A stretch of 64,000 bases of DNA from contig NZ_BCBA01000043.1 in NCBI RefSeq assembly GCF_001320245.1, positions 112,411 to 176,410 on the forward strand, read 5' to 3'. Position numbers and translations under genes: made by a program. Positions 1 to 8,890 of this stretch are shown piece after piece. Numbering within the stretch: the first letter of the stretch is position 1; each line of letters starts with the position of its first letter. Under the pieces are notes generated by a model that was not told where the DNA came from, made no database searches, and was given only the letters and a program-made list of their open reading frames with translations. Origin of the DNA: Pseudomonas sp. NBRC 111124. GTDB taxonomy: Bacteria > Pseudomonadota > Gammaproteobacteria > Pseudomonadales > Pseudomonadaceae.

Positions 1-152
1 TCGGGTTCCTCAGCACGATCTGGTTGTGGACCAGCCTGTCGAGCATGTCCTTCACCATTGGCCTGTGCTGGATGGGCGTGGGCTTCCTTTGCCTGCTGGG
101 GCTGACCAAGGCGTTCCGGGTGAAGTTGCCCGAGCTGCAGATGGCCGAGTAG
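1..152 (+). CDS. C-terminal end of a membrane transporter (partial)
   Basis: The reading frame is open from the left edge and stops with TAG at 150-152. It encodes about 49 residues: one hydrophobic membrane-spanning stretch (around FTIGLCWMGVGFLCLLGL) followed by a short charged tail ending in ELQMAE. This fits the last transmembrane helix and cytoplasmic tail of an MFS-type carrier. The family cannot be fixed because the rest lies outside the window. No terminator is obvious before the next gene 124 bases downstream. Confidence 0.5.
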   Translation, partial: GFLSTIWLWTSLSSMSFTIGLCWMGVGFLCLLGLTKAFRVKLPELQMAE

Positions 153-232
153 TCGGTTGAGCCAGAGATGGCTGCATGCCCATCGCCGCCCAACCGCCCC
201 AACGTGGCAATTCTGAATGGTATGATCCCTCG

Positions 233-264
233 TTAAACGTTTCAGTATGTTTCAACGTGTTTAA
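233..264. promoter_or_regulatory. Inverted repeat upstream of the MFS gene (possible operator)
   Basis: TTAAAC (233-238) and GTTTAA (259-264) form an inverted repeat with a 20-base spacer, in an AT-rich patch that also contains two GTTTCA words. It sits just in front of the ribosome binding site of the gene starting at 277. A regulator site is an inference from position and symmetry only. Confidence 0.25.
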
Positions 265-276
265 AAAGGGACCGTA

Positions 277-1464
277 ATGTCTGTTCAGGAATTACCGCCG
301 CTCGCCGTATCCAAAGGCGACGTCGGCAAGATGGAAGCTGCCATGGCGCTGGGCAGCTTCGCCATCGGCACCGGCGAATTCGCCATCATGGGCCTGATGC
401 CCGATATCGCCAGCAACCTGCACTTGAGCGAGCCGCAAGTCGGCCATGCCATCAGCGCCTACGCGCTGGGCGTGGTGGTCGGCGCCCCAACCCTGGCCAT
501 CCTCGGTGCCAAGCTGCTGCGCAAGCACATGCTGCTGTTGCTGATGGCGCTGTATGCCATCGGCAACCTGGCCACTGCCTTTGCCCCATCGTTTTCCAGC
601 ATGGTCGCCTTCCGCTTCATCAGCGGCCTGCCCCATGGTGCCTACTTCGGGATTGCCGCCGTGGTGGCGTCGAGCATGGTGCCCAGCAACCAGCGCGCCG
701 GCGCCGTGGCCCGGGTGATGATGGGCCTGACCCTGGCGATGCTGCTGGGCAACCCGGTAGCGACGTTCCTTGGCCAGTTCTTCGGCTGGCGTTCGGCATT
801 CCTGCTGGTTGGTGCCATCGCCCTGTGCACCATTGCGCTGGTCTGGCGCTACGTGCCGCAGCCCCATGACGAACCGCGCAGTGACCCCCGCAAGGAGCTG
901 CAAGCCTTCACCCTGCCGCAGGTGTGGATGGCGCTGAGCATTGCCGCGATCGGTTTTGCCGGCATGTTCTGCGTGTTCAGCTACCTGGCACCGACCATGC
1001 TGCAAGTGACCCAGGTGTCGCCGGAGTGGATCCCCTTCGGCCTGGCTGCGTTCGGCGCTGGCGGCATCATCGGCAACATTGCCGGCGGCAAGCTGTTCGA
1101 CCGCCTGCAGTTCCGCGCCGTGGGTATCGTCCTGGTCTGGTCGGCGGCCGTGCTGCTGTTCTTCAGCTTCGCCGCCCACGCGCTGTGGTCGGTGCTGCTG
1201 GGGATCGGCCTGGTCGGTACCATGATTGCCCTGGCGGCACCGCTGCAGATCCGCCTGATGGACATCGCCCATGAAGCGCCAAGCCTGGCGGCCGCTTCCA
1301 ATCACGCCGCCTTCAACCTGGCCAATGCCCTGGGACCCTGGTTTGGCGGCATGGCCATCAGCGCCGGTATGGGCTGGACCAGTACCGGTTACATCGGTGC
1401 GGCCACCGCACTGGCAGGCTTGGTGATCTACCTGGTGGCACGCCGCATGAAAGACGGGCACTGA
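277..1464 (+). CDS. MFS transporter, DHA1 (AraJ/YdhP-like) family
   Basis: A 395-residue protein with about twelve hydrophobic segments and no signal peptide. The first helix carries FAIGTGEFAIMGLMPDIA, characteristic of the AraJ/YdhP/NepI branch of drug-proton antiporter-1 carriers, and there is a GLPHGAYFG motif in helix 4. Members export sugars, purine ribosides or drugs by proton antiport; the substrate here cannot be read from sequence. The ATG at 277 is preceded by an AGGGA ribosome binding site. The gene appears monocistronic, with the preceding transporter fragment on the same strand but 124 bases away. Confidence 0.85.
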   Translation: MSVQELPPLAVSKGDVGKMEAAMALGSFAIGTGEFAIMGLMPDIASNLHLSEPQVGHAISAYALGVVVGAPTLAILGAKLLRKHMLLLLMALYAIGNLATAFAPSFSSMVAFRFISGLPHGAYFGIAAVVASSMVPSNQRAGAVARVMMGLTLAMLLGNPVATFLGQFFGWRSAFLLVGAIALCTIALVWRYVPQPHDEPRSDPRKELQAFTLPQVWMALSIAAIGFAGMFCVFSYLAPTMLQVTQVSPEWIPFGLAAFGAGGIIGNIAGGKLFDRLQFRAVGIVLVWSAAVLLFFSFAAHALWSVLLGIGLVGTMIALAAPLQIRLMDIAHEAPSLAAASNHAAFNLANALGPWFGGMAISAGMGWTSTGYIGAATALAGLVIYLVARRMKDGH

Positions 1465-1509
1465 CCGCTTGCTCGGCCTCTTCGCGGGCATGCCGCGACG
1501 GGGCCGGGA

Positions 1510-1881
1510 TCAAGGCTGGGCACAACCCAGCAAGCGCTGCAACGAAACCCTGGTCGAGGGCGCCAGCTCCACCGCCTCCCCCGTACTGCCGTGCAATGCC
1601 TTGCCCATCATGTACATCGCCGTGACGCTGTGCGGCGGCAGGTAGCCCTCGTTGCTCCAGGCGCGCAGCTGATAGGCAAAAAAGGCCGTCGCCTGAGGCT
1701 TTTTGGCAACCATGTCTTCGATGCGTGCCAACAGGGTTTCCGAAAGTTCTTCACGCTCGCAAGCCGCCGGGTTTTCCGACAAGGCTTCATTCATCCGTGC
1801 GAACAGTTCACCCGCCCGCGGGCACAGCACCTGCATTACGCAGGCCCTCAGCTGTTGTTGTGGCGTAAACGTCAGTGGCAT
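1510..1881 (-). CDS. Small protein of unknown function
   Basis: Predicted 123-residue soluble protein starting MPLTFTPQQQLR and ending LLGCAQP. It has no signal peptide or membrane segment and appears mostly helical. I do not recognise a domain. The reading frame is open further upstream (to 2106), but the upstream part is arginine/proline-rich and looks like non-coding translation, so the ATG at 1881 was chosen; an ATG at 1953 is the alternative. It converges with the MFS gene across a short gap holding a partial REP-like sequence. Probably a Pseudomonas-specific conserved hypothetical protein. Confidence 0.55.
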   Translation of the reverse strand: MPLTFTPQQQLRACVMQVLCPRAGELFARMNEALSENPAACEREELSETLLARIEDMVAKKPQATAFFAYQLRAWSNEGYLPPHSVTAMYMMGKALHGSTGEAVELAPSTRVSLQRLLGCAQP

Positions 1882-2379
1882 TTTTCTGGCCCCTACCCTG
1901 CGAAAGAGATAGCTCGTAAGGGTGGGAGTGTCGTGATGTCGAAAAAGTGGCATCGACGCGAAAAATAAATTCTTACGGGGGGGGCTTGCGGGTAGCCCTC
2001 GGCCGAGGCGCTGCCGCGCCGCTAGAATGACGAGAAACGGGAAACCGGCTGGCAATGGCAACCTCCGACATCGGCTTGTCGGTGTGCTGTGGCAGCTGCC
2101 GCGCATGCCCCAGGCGCAGCTGACCGAAGGTATTTTTCACATCTGTCTCACTGGTTGATAACAACCGCTGTGTCATGGTTGCATGGCGCATCACTTAATT
2201 AATGAAGCCTCAAACTTTCATTAACTTTTGTTTCACATGAAACCCGCATTTCGTTAATTGCAACTTCCCTCCCAACGCCCTGACAATCGGCCACGCTCCG
2301 AGCTGAACGCCAGTCCCTGCGCGCTCCCGGCACGAGCTCAAACCTCGATATAAGCCAATAAACTTTTCAGAGGAAGTTT
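1882..2379. other. Long divergent intergenic region, AT-rich near the downstream gene
   Basis: About 500 bases between divergent genes. The left half holds a run of eight G (1977-1984) and a perfect palindrome CCTCGGCCGAGG (1997-2008). The right half (about 2190-2270) is AT-rich and contains GTTTCACATGAAAC (2230-2243), an inverted repeat of six-base arms with a two-base spacer. This is the likely control region of the gene at 2380, but no clear -35/-10 pair could be assigned with confidence. Confidence 0.4.
2230..2243. promoter_or_regulatory. Palindrome GTTTCACATGAAAC, possible operator
   Basis: Arms GTTTCA and TGAAAC are separated by CA, inside the AT-rich stretch upstream of the reductase-like gene at 2380. 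It resembles, but is not, the PtxS operator found elsewhere in the window (the central CCGG is replaced by CA). A binding site is inferred from symmetry and position only. Confidence 0.3.
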
Positions 2380-3528
2380 ATGAACGCGCCTGCCCCACAC
2401 ATCAACTTCGAACTTCACGAACATCTGCTATTGACGGGCGCCACCGGATTTCTCGGTGGTTCGGTAACGGCCCAATTGATTGCCAGTGGCCGCAGCGCCA
2501 ACTTGTGTTTCCTGGTACGCGCCGACAGCCGTGAGCAAGGCCTGGAACGCCTGCGTGACAACCTGCGCCAACACGGTGTTGACGAGCGCGACTGCCTGGC
2601 CCTGCGCGCCGACCAGATCATTTGCGGCGACTTCCTCGACACCGGCTGGCTGGCCGAGGCCACACCGCGGCTGATGCAGATCGACCGGGTGATCAACTGC
2701 GCGGCGGTGGCTTCGTTCTCGAAGAACCCGAACATCTGGCCGGTCAATGTCGAAGGCACCTACGCCTTTGCCGAAGTGATGAGCCGCTCGACGCGCCTCA
2801 AGCGCTTCCTGCACGTGGGCACGGCGATGAGCTGCGGGCCACAACGCGAGTCGCCGATCAGCGAGTCGTGGGACTTCCCGGCCGCCGAGCAGCAACTGGT
2901 CGACTACACCGCCTCCAAAGCCGAGATCGAACGGCGCATGAGCGAGCAGCTGCCGCAATTGCCGCTGGTGGTGGCGCGCCCGTCCATCGTGGTGGGCCAC
3001 CGCACCCTCGGTTGCCAGGCGTCGGCGAGCATCTTCTGGGTGTTCCGCATGGGCTTTGCGCTGGAGAGCTTCACCTGCGAGCTGGACGAGCAGATCGATG
3101 TGATCCCGGTCGACTACTGCGCCGAAGCGCTGATCGGCCTGACCCTCAAACCACGGCTGGAGCACAACCTGTACCACATCTCCGCCGGCCACCAGGCGGC
3201 CTGCACCTTTGGCGAGATCGACCAGGCCTTTGCCCACGCCAACGGCGCGGAGCCAGTGGGCGAGCGCTACCGCAAGGTCGATGTGGATGACCTGAAGAGC
3301 CTGGCCCAGGACTTTGAAGCGCGCATCGGCCCGGCCAACCCGCGCCTGGTGCTGCGCGCCCTGCGCTTGTACAGCGGCTTTGCCGACCTCAACTACCTGT
3401 TCGACAACAGCCGCCTGCTTGAAGAAGGCATCGCCGTACCGCCGCGGTTCACCGATTACCTGGATGTGTGCGTGAAATCGTCCAGCGGCGTGAGTATCGC
3501 CACCCAGATGCAGTGGGATTTCAAGTAA
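2380..3528 (+). CDS. SDR-family NAD(P)-binding protein, thioester reductase / fatty acyl reductase-like
   Basis: A 382-residue protein of the extended short-chain dehydrogenase superfamily, NAD_binding_4 type, as found in thioester reductase domains and fatty acyl-CoA reductases. The dinucleotide-binding motif GATGFLG is at residues 20-26 and the catalytic YTASK (Tyr176, Lys180) is present, with an upstream Ser/Thr-rich strand (VGTAMSCG). Relatives reduce acyl thioesters to aldehydes or alcohols. This one is stand-alone, without adenylation or carrier domains, so the substrate is unknown. The start is supported by AGAGGA seven bases upstream of the ATG. A REP pair follows the stop. Confidence 0.75.
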   Translation: MNAPAPHINFELHEHLLLTGATGFLGGSVTAQLIASGRSANLCFLVRADSREQGLERLRDNLRQHGVDERDCLALRADQIICGDFLDTGWLAEATPRLMQIDRVINCAAVASFSKNPNIWPVNVEGTYAFAEVMSRSTRLKRFLHVGTAMSCGPQRESPISESWDFPAAEQQLVDYTASKAEIERRMSEQLPQLPLVVARPSIVVGHRTLGCQASASIFWVFRMGFALESFTCELDEQIDVIPVDYCAEALIGLTLKPRLEHNLYHISAGHQAACTFGEIDQAFAHANGAEPVGERYRKVDVDDLKSLAQDFEARIGPANPRLVLRALRLYSGFADLNYLFDNSRLLEEGIAVPPRFTDYLDVCVKSSSGVSIATQMQWDFK

Positions 3529-3559
3529 GCCACCCTGCCAACGCATGACCCGCCTTCCC

Positions 3560-3645
3560 TGTGGGAGCGGGCGTGCCCGCGAAGAAAGCGACTCGGTGCA
3601 TGGCACCGGCTTCGCCGGTGTTCGCGGGCAAGCCCGCTCCCACAG
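3560..3645. repeat. REP palindrome pair (BIME)
   Basis: CTGTGGGAGCGGGCGTGCCC at 3560 is mirrored by GGGCAAGCCCGCTCCCACAG ending at 3645, with CACCGGC..GCCGGTG in the centre. This is the common P. putida REP core in head-to-head arrangement. It lies between the convergent genes ending at 3528 and 3655, where it could also act as a bidirectional terminator or mRNA stabiliser. Confidence 0.85.
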
Positions 3646-3654
3646 GTTTCGGCG

Positions 3655-4620
3655 TTACTGCTCGTTGACCAGGTTCGGCGGGCGCTGGCCTGCCAAGGCG
3701 CTTAGCAGATTGACCACTGCACAGCGCGCCATGGCCTCCCGCGTCTCGTAGGTCGCCGAACCGATATGCGGTGTCGCCACCACGTTTTCGAGCTGCAACA
3801 ACGGCGAGTCGACGGCCAACGGCTCTTGCACGAACACATCCAGCCCTGCCCCGCGAATCCGCTTCGCCTGCAACGCATCAATCAACGCAGCTTCATCCAC
3901 CACCCGCCCACGGGCAATGTTCACCAGGATCGCCTCGGGCTTCATCAAGCCCAGCTCACGGGCGCCGATCAAGCCCTCGGTGCTGGCACTGAGCGGCACC
4001 GTGAGGCACACATAATCCGCCTCGGCCAGCAGCGCATCCAGGCTGCTGTAGCGCGCATCGTAACGCGCCTCGACCTCGGGCTTGGCCCGCGAACTGTGGT
4101 ACAGCACTCGCATGCCGAACCCGGCAGCGCCACGCCGCGCCAGCGCTTCACCAATGCGCCCCATACCGACGATGCCCAAGGTCTTGCCATGCACATCGGT
4201 ACCGAAGTGCGCCGGCCCCAGGCTGGCCTGCCAGTTCCCCTCACGAACCCAATCGGCCAGTTCCACTACCCGCCGCGCGGTGGCCAGGATCAAGGCAAAG
4301 CCGGTATCGGCCGTGGTCTCGGTGAGTACGTCAGGGGTGTTGGTCAGCATCACCCCGCGCTGTGTCAGGTCGGCGATATCGTAGTTGTCGACGCCCACCG
4401 ACACGCTGGAGATCACCTCCAGCTGCGGTGCCAGGTCGAGCAGCTCGCTGTCCAGGCGCAAACTGGCGCCCAACAAGCCATGCGCCCCCGGCAGGGCGTC
4501 ACGCAGGCGCGCCAGGCCATCGGCGGCGGCGGTGTCCACCCAGGTCACCTCCACCTGCTCCTCCAGCTTCGCCAGCAAGGCGTCGGACAGGCGTTTGTAC
4601 AAGACGATGCGTTTCTTCAT
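3655..4620 (-). CDS. kguD: 2-ketogluconate reductase (D-2-hydroxyacid dehydrogenase)
   Basis: A 321-residue member of the D-isomer-specific 2-hydroxyacid dehydrogenase family. It has the Rossmann motif GIVGMGRIGEA, the NIARGRVVDE segment carrying the active-site Arg, and PHIGSATYETR with the catalytic His. In the kgu pathway it reduces 2-keto-6-phosphogluconate to 6-phosphogluconate with NAD(P)H in the cytoplasm. It is the last gene of kguE-kguK-kguT-kguD, starting ten bases after the kguT stop with a TAGGAAA ribosome binding site. The context makes KguD much more likely than a generic glyoxylate reductase. Confidence 0.85.
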   Translation of the reverse strand: MKKRIVLYKRLSDALLAKLEEQVEVTWVDTAAADGLARLRDALPGAHGLLGASLRLDSELLDLAPQLEVISSVSVGVDNYDIADLTQRGVMLTNTPDVLTETTADTGFALILATARRVVELADWVREGNWQASLGPAHFGTDVHGKTLGIVGMGRIGEALARRGAAGFGMRVLYHSSRAKPEVEARYDARYSSLDALLAEADYVCLTVPLSASTEGLIGARELGLMKPEAILVNIARGRVVDEAALIDALQAKRIRGAGLDVFVQEPLAVDSPLLQLENVVATPHIGSATYETREAMARCAVVNLLSALAGQRPPNLVNEQ

Positions 4621-4629
4621 GGCTGTTTC

Positions 4630-5922
4630 CTATTGGCTCATGGCCAGGCGCGGGCCGCCGCGCTTGGCCCGGCCTGAGGTCTGTGAGGTTTTCAATACGG
4701 CGGTCAACGCCACTGCAGTCAGCAGCGCCCCCGACATGAACAGGTAAGAGGCGCCCGGGCCGCCAGTGGCGCCATTGAGATAGCCCACCAGCCACGAGCC
4801 ACCGAACGAACCCAGCGCGCCCATGCTGTTGATCAGCGCCATGGCCCCACCGGCCACGTTGCTCGGCAGGATCTCCGGCACGATGGCGAAGAACGGGCCA
4901 TAAGGGGCATACATGCACGCGCCGGCAATCACCAGCAGTGCATAGGACAGCCAGAAGTGCTCGGCGCCCAAGGCGTAGGAGCCGTAGAACGCGACGGCAG
5001 CGATCAGCAGCGGGGGCCAGACGAAGCGCTTGCGCTTCTGCAGCCGGTCCGAGGCCCACGACACACCGATCATGCCCAGCACGGCCGCCATGTACGGCAC
5101 CGAGGCCAGCCAGCCGGCCTCGACGATATCGACATTGGCCGCCTGCTTGAGGATCGACGGCAACCACAGCACGAAGCCATACACCCCGATGCTCCAGCAG
5201 AAGTACTGCAGCGACAGCACGATCACCTGTGGCGAGCGGAACGCCTCGCGGTAATTCTTCACGGGCTTGATGCCTTGCTGCTCAGCGGCCAGGGCCTGCT
5301 GCAGTTCGGCCTTTTCCTGTTCGCTCAGCCACTTCACCTGGGCTGGCCGGTCATCCACCAGGCGCCACCAGATGAAGGCCCAGAGCACCGCCGGCAAGCC
5401 CTCGATGATGAACATCCAGCGCCAGTCGAAGTGCTTGATCAGGTAGCCCGAGACCACCGACATCCACAGGATGGTCACCGGGTTGCCGAGCATCAGGAAG
5501 GTATTGGCCCGCGAGCGCTCGGCGCGGGTGAACCAGTGGCACAGGTACACCAGCATGGCCGGCATCACCGCTGCTTCCACCACGCCGAGCAGAAAACGAA
5601 TGGCGATCAGCAGGTAGACGTTGCTGATCATCCCGGTCAGGGTTGCCAGCCCGCCCCAGAGGATCAGGCTCACGAAGATCAATTTCTTCACGCTGCGCTT
5701 TTCGGCGTAGATCGCGCCCGGTACCTGGAAGAAGAAGTAGCCAAGGAAGAACAACGCCCCCAGCAGCGAGGACAACACAGGGGTGATCTTCAGGTCGTCG
5801 GCCATGCCCGAGGCTGCGGCAAAGCCGTAGTTGGCGCGGTCAAGGTAGGCCAGGCTGTAGGTGATGAAGACGATCGGGATGATGTACCACCAGCGGCGTG
5901 GTGCGAGGCGAGTCGGTTGCAT
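4630..5922 (-). CDS. kguT: 2-ketogluconate transporter (MFS, ACS family)
   Basis: A 430-residue, twelve-helix transporter of the anion:cation symporter branch of the MFS. The first helix contains LAYLDRANYGFA, the typical D-R-x-N motif of this family. It imports 2-ketogluconate produced in the periplasm by the gluconate 2-dehydrogenase encoded at 9.0-12.8 kb. It lies between kguK and kguD in the operon. The start is supported by CAGGAGAA in front of the ATG at 5922. Confidence 0.87.
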   Translation of the reverse strand: MQPTRLAPRRWWYIIPIVFITYSLAYLDRANYGFAAASGMADDLKITPVLSSLLGALFFLGYFFFQVPGAIYAEKRSVKKLIFVSLILWGGLATLTGMISNVYLLIAIRFLLGVVEAAVMPAMLVYLCHWFTRAERSRANTFLMLGNPVTILWMSVVSGYLIKHFDWRWMFIIEGLPAVLWAFIWWRLVDDRPAQVKWLSEQEKAELQQALAAEQQGIKPVKNYREAFRSPQVIVLSLQYFCWSIGVYGFVLWLPSILKQAANVDIVEAGWLASVPYMAAVLGMIGVSWASDRLQKRKRFVWPPLLIAAVAFYGSYALGAEHFWLSYALLVIAGACMYAPYGPFFAIVPEILPSNVAGGAMALINSMGALGSFGGSWLVGYLNGATGGPGASYLFMSGALLTAVALTAVLKTSQTSGRAKRGGPRLAMSQ

Positions 5923-5985
5923 GAAACGTTCTCCTGAGCTTGTTGTTTTTGTCGCAACAGGGCCGGCAGGCCGGCGTTCAGCGGT

Positions 5986-6936
5986 TCAGGCACTTCTGCG
6001 CAGTTCGTGCGCCTGCAGTTCATGACGGTGTGGCAGGCCTTCCATGTCGCCACGCGATTGCACGGCGCGGCTGCCGCACCAGTTGCCGCGCGCCACGGCG
6101 TCGGCCAGCGGGCGGCCTTCGAGCAGCGCGCTGACCACGCCGACGGCAAAGGCATCACCGGCGCCCACGGTGTCCACCACCTTGGCCACCGGCACCGGGG
6201 CAACCTGCCCCGCGCCACGGCCATTGTGGTAGTAGGCCCCCGCATCACCGAGCTTGATCACCACGTGCTCTACGCCCTGGTCGAGGTAGAAGGCAGCGAT
6301 ATCGGCGGGTGTGTGCTGGCCGGTCAGCAAACGGCCCTCTTCCAGGCCGGGCAGCACCCAGTGGGCCTTCACCGCCAGGGCGTTGATTTCACGGATCATG
6401 GTCATGCGGTCCGGCCAGAGCGACGGGCGTAGGTTCGGGTCGAAGGAAACACTGCGCCCGGCCGCGCGCATGCCGTCGATCAACGCATGGGACAGTGCCC
6501 GGCAGCTGGCCGACAGCGCAGGCGGAATGCCTGTGGCATGCAGGTGGCGGGCCTGCAGCAGCGCCGGGTCGAGCAGCGCGGTGGACAGGCGACTGGCGGC
6601 GGAGTCGCTGCGGAAGTACTCCACAACCGGGTCGCTGCCATCATCGCAGCGGCTTTTCAGCTGAAAGCCGGTTGGCCGGCTGGCATCAACCTCGACACTG
6701 CTGCAATCCAGACCCTCTTGGCGCAAGCTTTCGAGCACGAACCGCCCCAGCGAGTCGGCACCGACCCGGCTCAGCCAGCGCACGCGAAAGCCCAGGCGGG
6801 CCAGGCCGATGGCAACGTTGCTATCGGCGCCGGCGATGCGTTTGCCGAAGGCGCCGACACTGGCCAGGTCGCCGGCCTGCTCGGCGACGAACATGGCCAT
6901 GGTTTCGCCGAAACACAGCACGTCATGCTCAAGCAT
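5986..6936 (-). CDS. kguK: 2-ketogluconate kinase (PfkB family)
   Basis: A 316-residue PfkB/ribokinase-family sugar kinase. The N-terminus has the family start (CFGETMAMFV) and the C-terminal half the ATP/anion-hole motif DTVGAGDAFAVG with the catalytic Asp. It phosphorylates cytoplasmic 2-ketogluconate to 2-keto-6-phosphogluconate. Its ATG overlaps the end of kguE by eight bases, with the ribosome binding site GGAGGTGAG inside kguE, indicating translational coupling. The last 30 residues beyond the fold are Arg/His-rich and vary among homologues. Confidence 0.87.
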   Translation of the reverse strand: MLEHDVLCFGETMAMFVAEQAGDLASVGAFGKRIAGADSNVAIGLARLGFRVRWLSRVGADSLGRFVLESLRQEGLDCSSVEVDASRPTGFQLKSRCDDGSDPVVEYFRSDSAASRLSTALLDPALLQARHLHATGIPPALSASCRALSHALIDGMRAAGRSVSFDPNLRPSLWPDRMTMIREINALAVKAHWVLPGLEEGRLLTGQHTPADIAAFYLDQGVEHVVIKLGDAGAYYHNGRGAGQVAPVPVAKVVDTVGAGDAFAVGVVSALLEGRPLADAVARGNWCGSRAVQSRGDMEGLPHRHELQAHELRRSA

Positions 6937-7708
6937 GGCTCACCTCCTCGCCCAGCCCCAGCCGCGCCAGGTCATGCACCTGGGCGCGGGTCAGCGCCAA
7001 CAGGTCATCGCTGACCAGGGGGTATTCCACCGCGCGCACCAGGCCGGGGCTGAATTCATCGAACAGCGCCTCCCAGGCCAGCAGGTCGCCAGCCTTGGGC
7101 GGCACGGCGTGCAAGCGGCCATCTGCACCTTGCTGCACGGCCTTGCAGTGCACGTAGCGCACCCAGCGGCCGAGCTGGCGAGCGGCCTGCAAAGCGGACT
7201 CGCCCTGCCATTGCCAGTTGCCGATGTCGAAGGTCATGCCCAGCGGCATCCCCCAGCCCTGCGCATGCTGGAAGAAACGCAGCAGTGGCTCGATGCGCCC
7301 GCCTTGCGGGGTCTGGTCATTCTCCACCAGCAACACAGGATCACCCTCGCGCAGCAGTGCCTGCAAGGCGCTGAGATCGCATTGCTCATGGTAATGCCCC
7401 AGTGAAACCTTCAGCGCCACGGCGCCCAGGGCCTTGGCCAGCGCCAGCTTCGCCGGCAGTTGCGGGGCTGGCTCGCCTTGCGCCGTCCACAACTCCAGCG
7501 GCGAGGAATACAGGCATTCCAGACCAGAGGCTGCGATCGCTGCCGAAAGCGCGACCGTGTCGGGCGCTGCATCGAACAACTCTTCGCGCAGTTCGATGCG
7601 ACTGACGCCGGCAGCCGCCAGCAGTTCGACAAAACTCTGCTGGCCACGCTGGCGCACGAGACCGGCGCCGTAGCTGGAGAGACTGATGGAAACGGGGTTC
7701 GCATGCAT
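6929..7708 (-). CDS. kguE: Sugar phosphate isomerase/epimerase KguE
   Basis: A 259-residue TIM-barrel protein of the xylose isomerase-like (AP endonuclease 2) superfamily. Conserved strand ends bear acidic and His residues (VENDQT, FDIGNWQW, HCKAV, VEYPLVSDD). It is the first gene of the 2-ketogluconate operon; its precise reaction in the pathway is not firmly established. The ATG at 7708 has AAGGATAACAACA upstream, and a perfect PtxS operator lies at 7723-7736, so transcription from this point is expected to be repressed by PtxS and released by 2-ketogluconate. Confidence 0.83.
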   Translation of the reverse strand: MHANPVSISLSSYGAGLVRQRGQQSFVELLAAAGVSRIELREELFDAAPDTVALSAAIAASGLECLYSSPLELWTAQGEPAPQLPAKLALAKALGAVALKVSLGHYHEQCDLSALQALLREGDPVLLVENDQTPQGGRIEPLLRFFQHAQGWGMPLGMTFDIGNWQWQGESALQAARQLGRWVRYVHCKAVQQGADGRLHAVPPKAGDLLAWEALFDEFSPGLVRAVEYPLVSDDLLALTRAQVHDLARLGLGEEVSHA

Positions 7709-7722
7709 TGTTGTTATCCTTA

Positions 7723-7736
7723 TGAAACCGGTTTCA
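7723..7736. promoter_or_regulatory. PtxS operator upstream of kguE
   Basis: Perfect palindrome TGAAACCGGTTTCA, 14 bases before the kguE start codon, overlapping the ribosome binding site region. It matches the operator reported for PtxS in P. putida and P. aeruginosa. Identical copies lie at 8838-8851 and 12892-12905. Confidence 0.92.
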
Positions 7737-7777
7737 TTTTTAGTTGCATCAAAGCGGGCAGCGTTGCTGACCGCAGG

Positions 7778-8800
7778 TTATTCCTGTGCTTGAGTGGAAC
7801 CGCGGGTAATCAGCTGTGCCTTGAAGTCGATGCGTCGAGGCACGTCGTTGCTGCCGCGCAGGCGTTCGAGCAGGCACTCGAATGCGGCCACGCCAATGCG
7901 CTCGGTTGGCTGGGCCAGTGCAGTGATGCCGCTGCCGACCAGGGGGTACCAGTCCAGTTCGTCGAGGGCGATCAGGCCCACGTCGCTGAACAGATTGCAG
8001 CCCGCATCGTGCAGTACCCGGCTAACCGCCAATGTGGCCACGCCGTTGAAGGTGAAGATCGCCTGCGGGCCATGGCCGTTGCTGGCAAGGAAGGCGCCAA
8101 GCTTGGCCGGCAAACCGGGGTCGACCTCCAGCAATTGCTGGCGCATGCCGTTGCGATTGCTGATGGAGGCGGTAAAGGCCTGCACCCGCTCCAGGCGCGA
8201 GCTGGTGCCGTCGAGCGGTTCGGTGACCGCGAGAATGTCGCGGTAGCCCCGCGCCTGCAGATGGTCCAGCGCCTGCTCGATGGCATCGGTGTTGTCCAGG
8301 CCCACCAGGTCGACCTTGAGCTCCGGCAGTTGTCGGTCGACCAGCACCATGGGGATGTCGCGCTGCAGGTTCAGCAGTTCGCCCGGGTGGCGGCCAAGGG
8401 TGTTCACGATAAGCCCTTCGACGTTATAGGACTGCAGGGCCTTCAGGTGGTGGCGCTCCTGCTCGTCGTCGCGGTTGGTGTTGCATACCACCAGGCTGTA
8501 GCCGTGCTGGCGGCAGGCGGTTTCCACGCCGTGCATCACGGCCACAGAATAGGGGTTGAGTATGTCGGCCACGAGCATGCCGATCAGGCGTGTCTGGCCA
8601 CGCTTCAGGCCGCGGGCCATCTGGTTGGGCCGGTAGCCCAGCCGTTCGATGACCGCTTCCAGGCGCTTGGCGGTGGCTTCGGCCAGCAGCTGACGATCGC
8701 CGCCAATGTAGCGCGAGACCGTGGCCTTGGACACACCGGCCACACGTGCCACTTCGCTGATGGTCACCCGCTCGCGGGGATTGGAGGGTGAATCGGTCAT
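7778..8800 (-). CDS. ptxS: LacI-family transcriptional repressor PtxS
   Basis: A 340-residue LacI/GalR regulator. The N-terminal helix-turn-helix (VTISEVARVAGVSKATVSRY) and hinge (RPNQMARGLKRG) are intact, followed by a periplasmic-binding-like effector domain. PtxS binds TGAAACCGGTTTCA and is released by 2-ketogluconate. Three such sites in the window flank its own gene, kguE and the gluconate dehydrogenase operon, fixing the identity by context. A copy at 8838-8851 in its own leader implies autorepression. The start at 8800 has AGGG upstream. Confidence 0.9.
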   Translation of the reverse strand: MTDSPSNPRERVTISEVARVAGVSKATVSRYIGGDRQLLAEATAKRLEAVIERLGYRPNQMARGLKRGQTRLIGMLVADILNPYSVAVMHGVETACRQHGYSLVVCNTNRDDEQERHHLKALQSYNVEGLIVNTLGRHPGELLNLQRDIPMVLVDRQLPELKVDLVGLDNTDAIEQALDHLQARGYRDILAVTEPLDGTSSRLERVQAFTASISNRNGMRQQLLEVDPGLPAKLGAFLASNGHGPQAIFTFNGVATLAVSRVLHDAGCNLFSDVGLIALDELDWYPLVGSGITALAQPTERIGVAAFECLLERLRGSNDVPRRIDFKAQLITRGSTQAQE

Positions 8801-8837
8801 TGCGGAGCCCTTGTGATTGTTGTCGGGTGACGGCCAA

Positions 8838-8851
8838 TGAAACCGGTTTCA
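8838..8851. promoter_or_regulatory. PtxS operator upstream of ptxS
   Basis: Perfect TGAAACCGGTTTCA, 38 bases upstream of the ptxS start codon. It implies autoregulation. Confidence 0.9.
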
Positions 8852-8890
8852 ATACAGCAAAACCTTGCGCGTTCGTCAACCTACCATTGA

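Noticed and set aside
3560..3645. CRISPR-like or mobile element ends at repeated GTGGGAGCGGGC motifs
   Set aside because: The copies are isolated palindromic REP pairs without regular spacers, target duplications or transposase genes.
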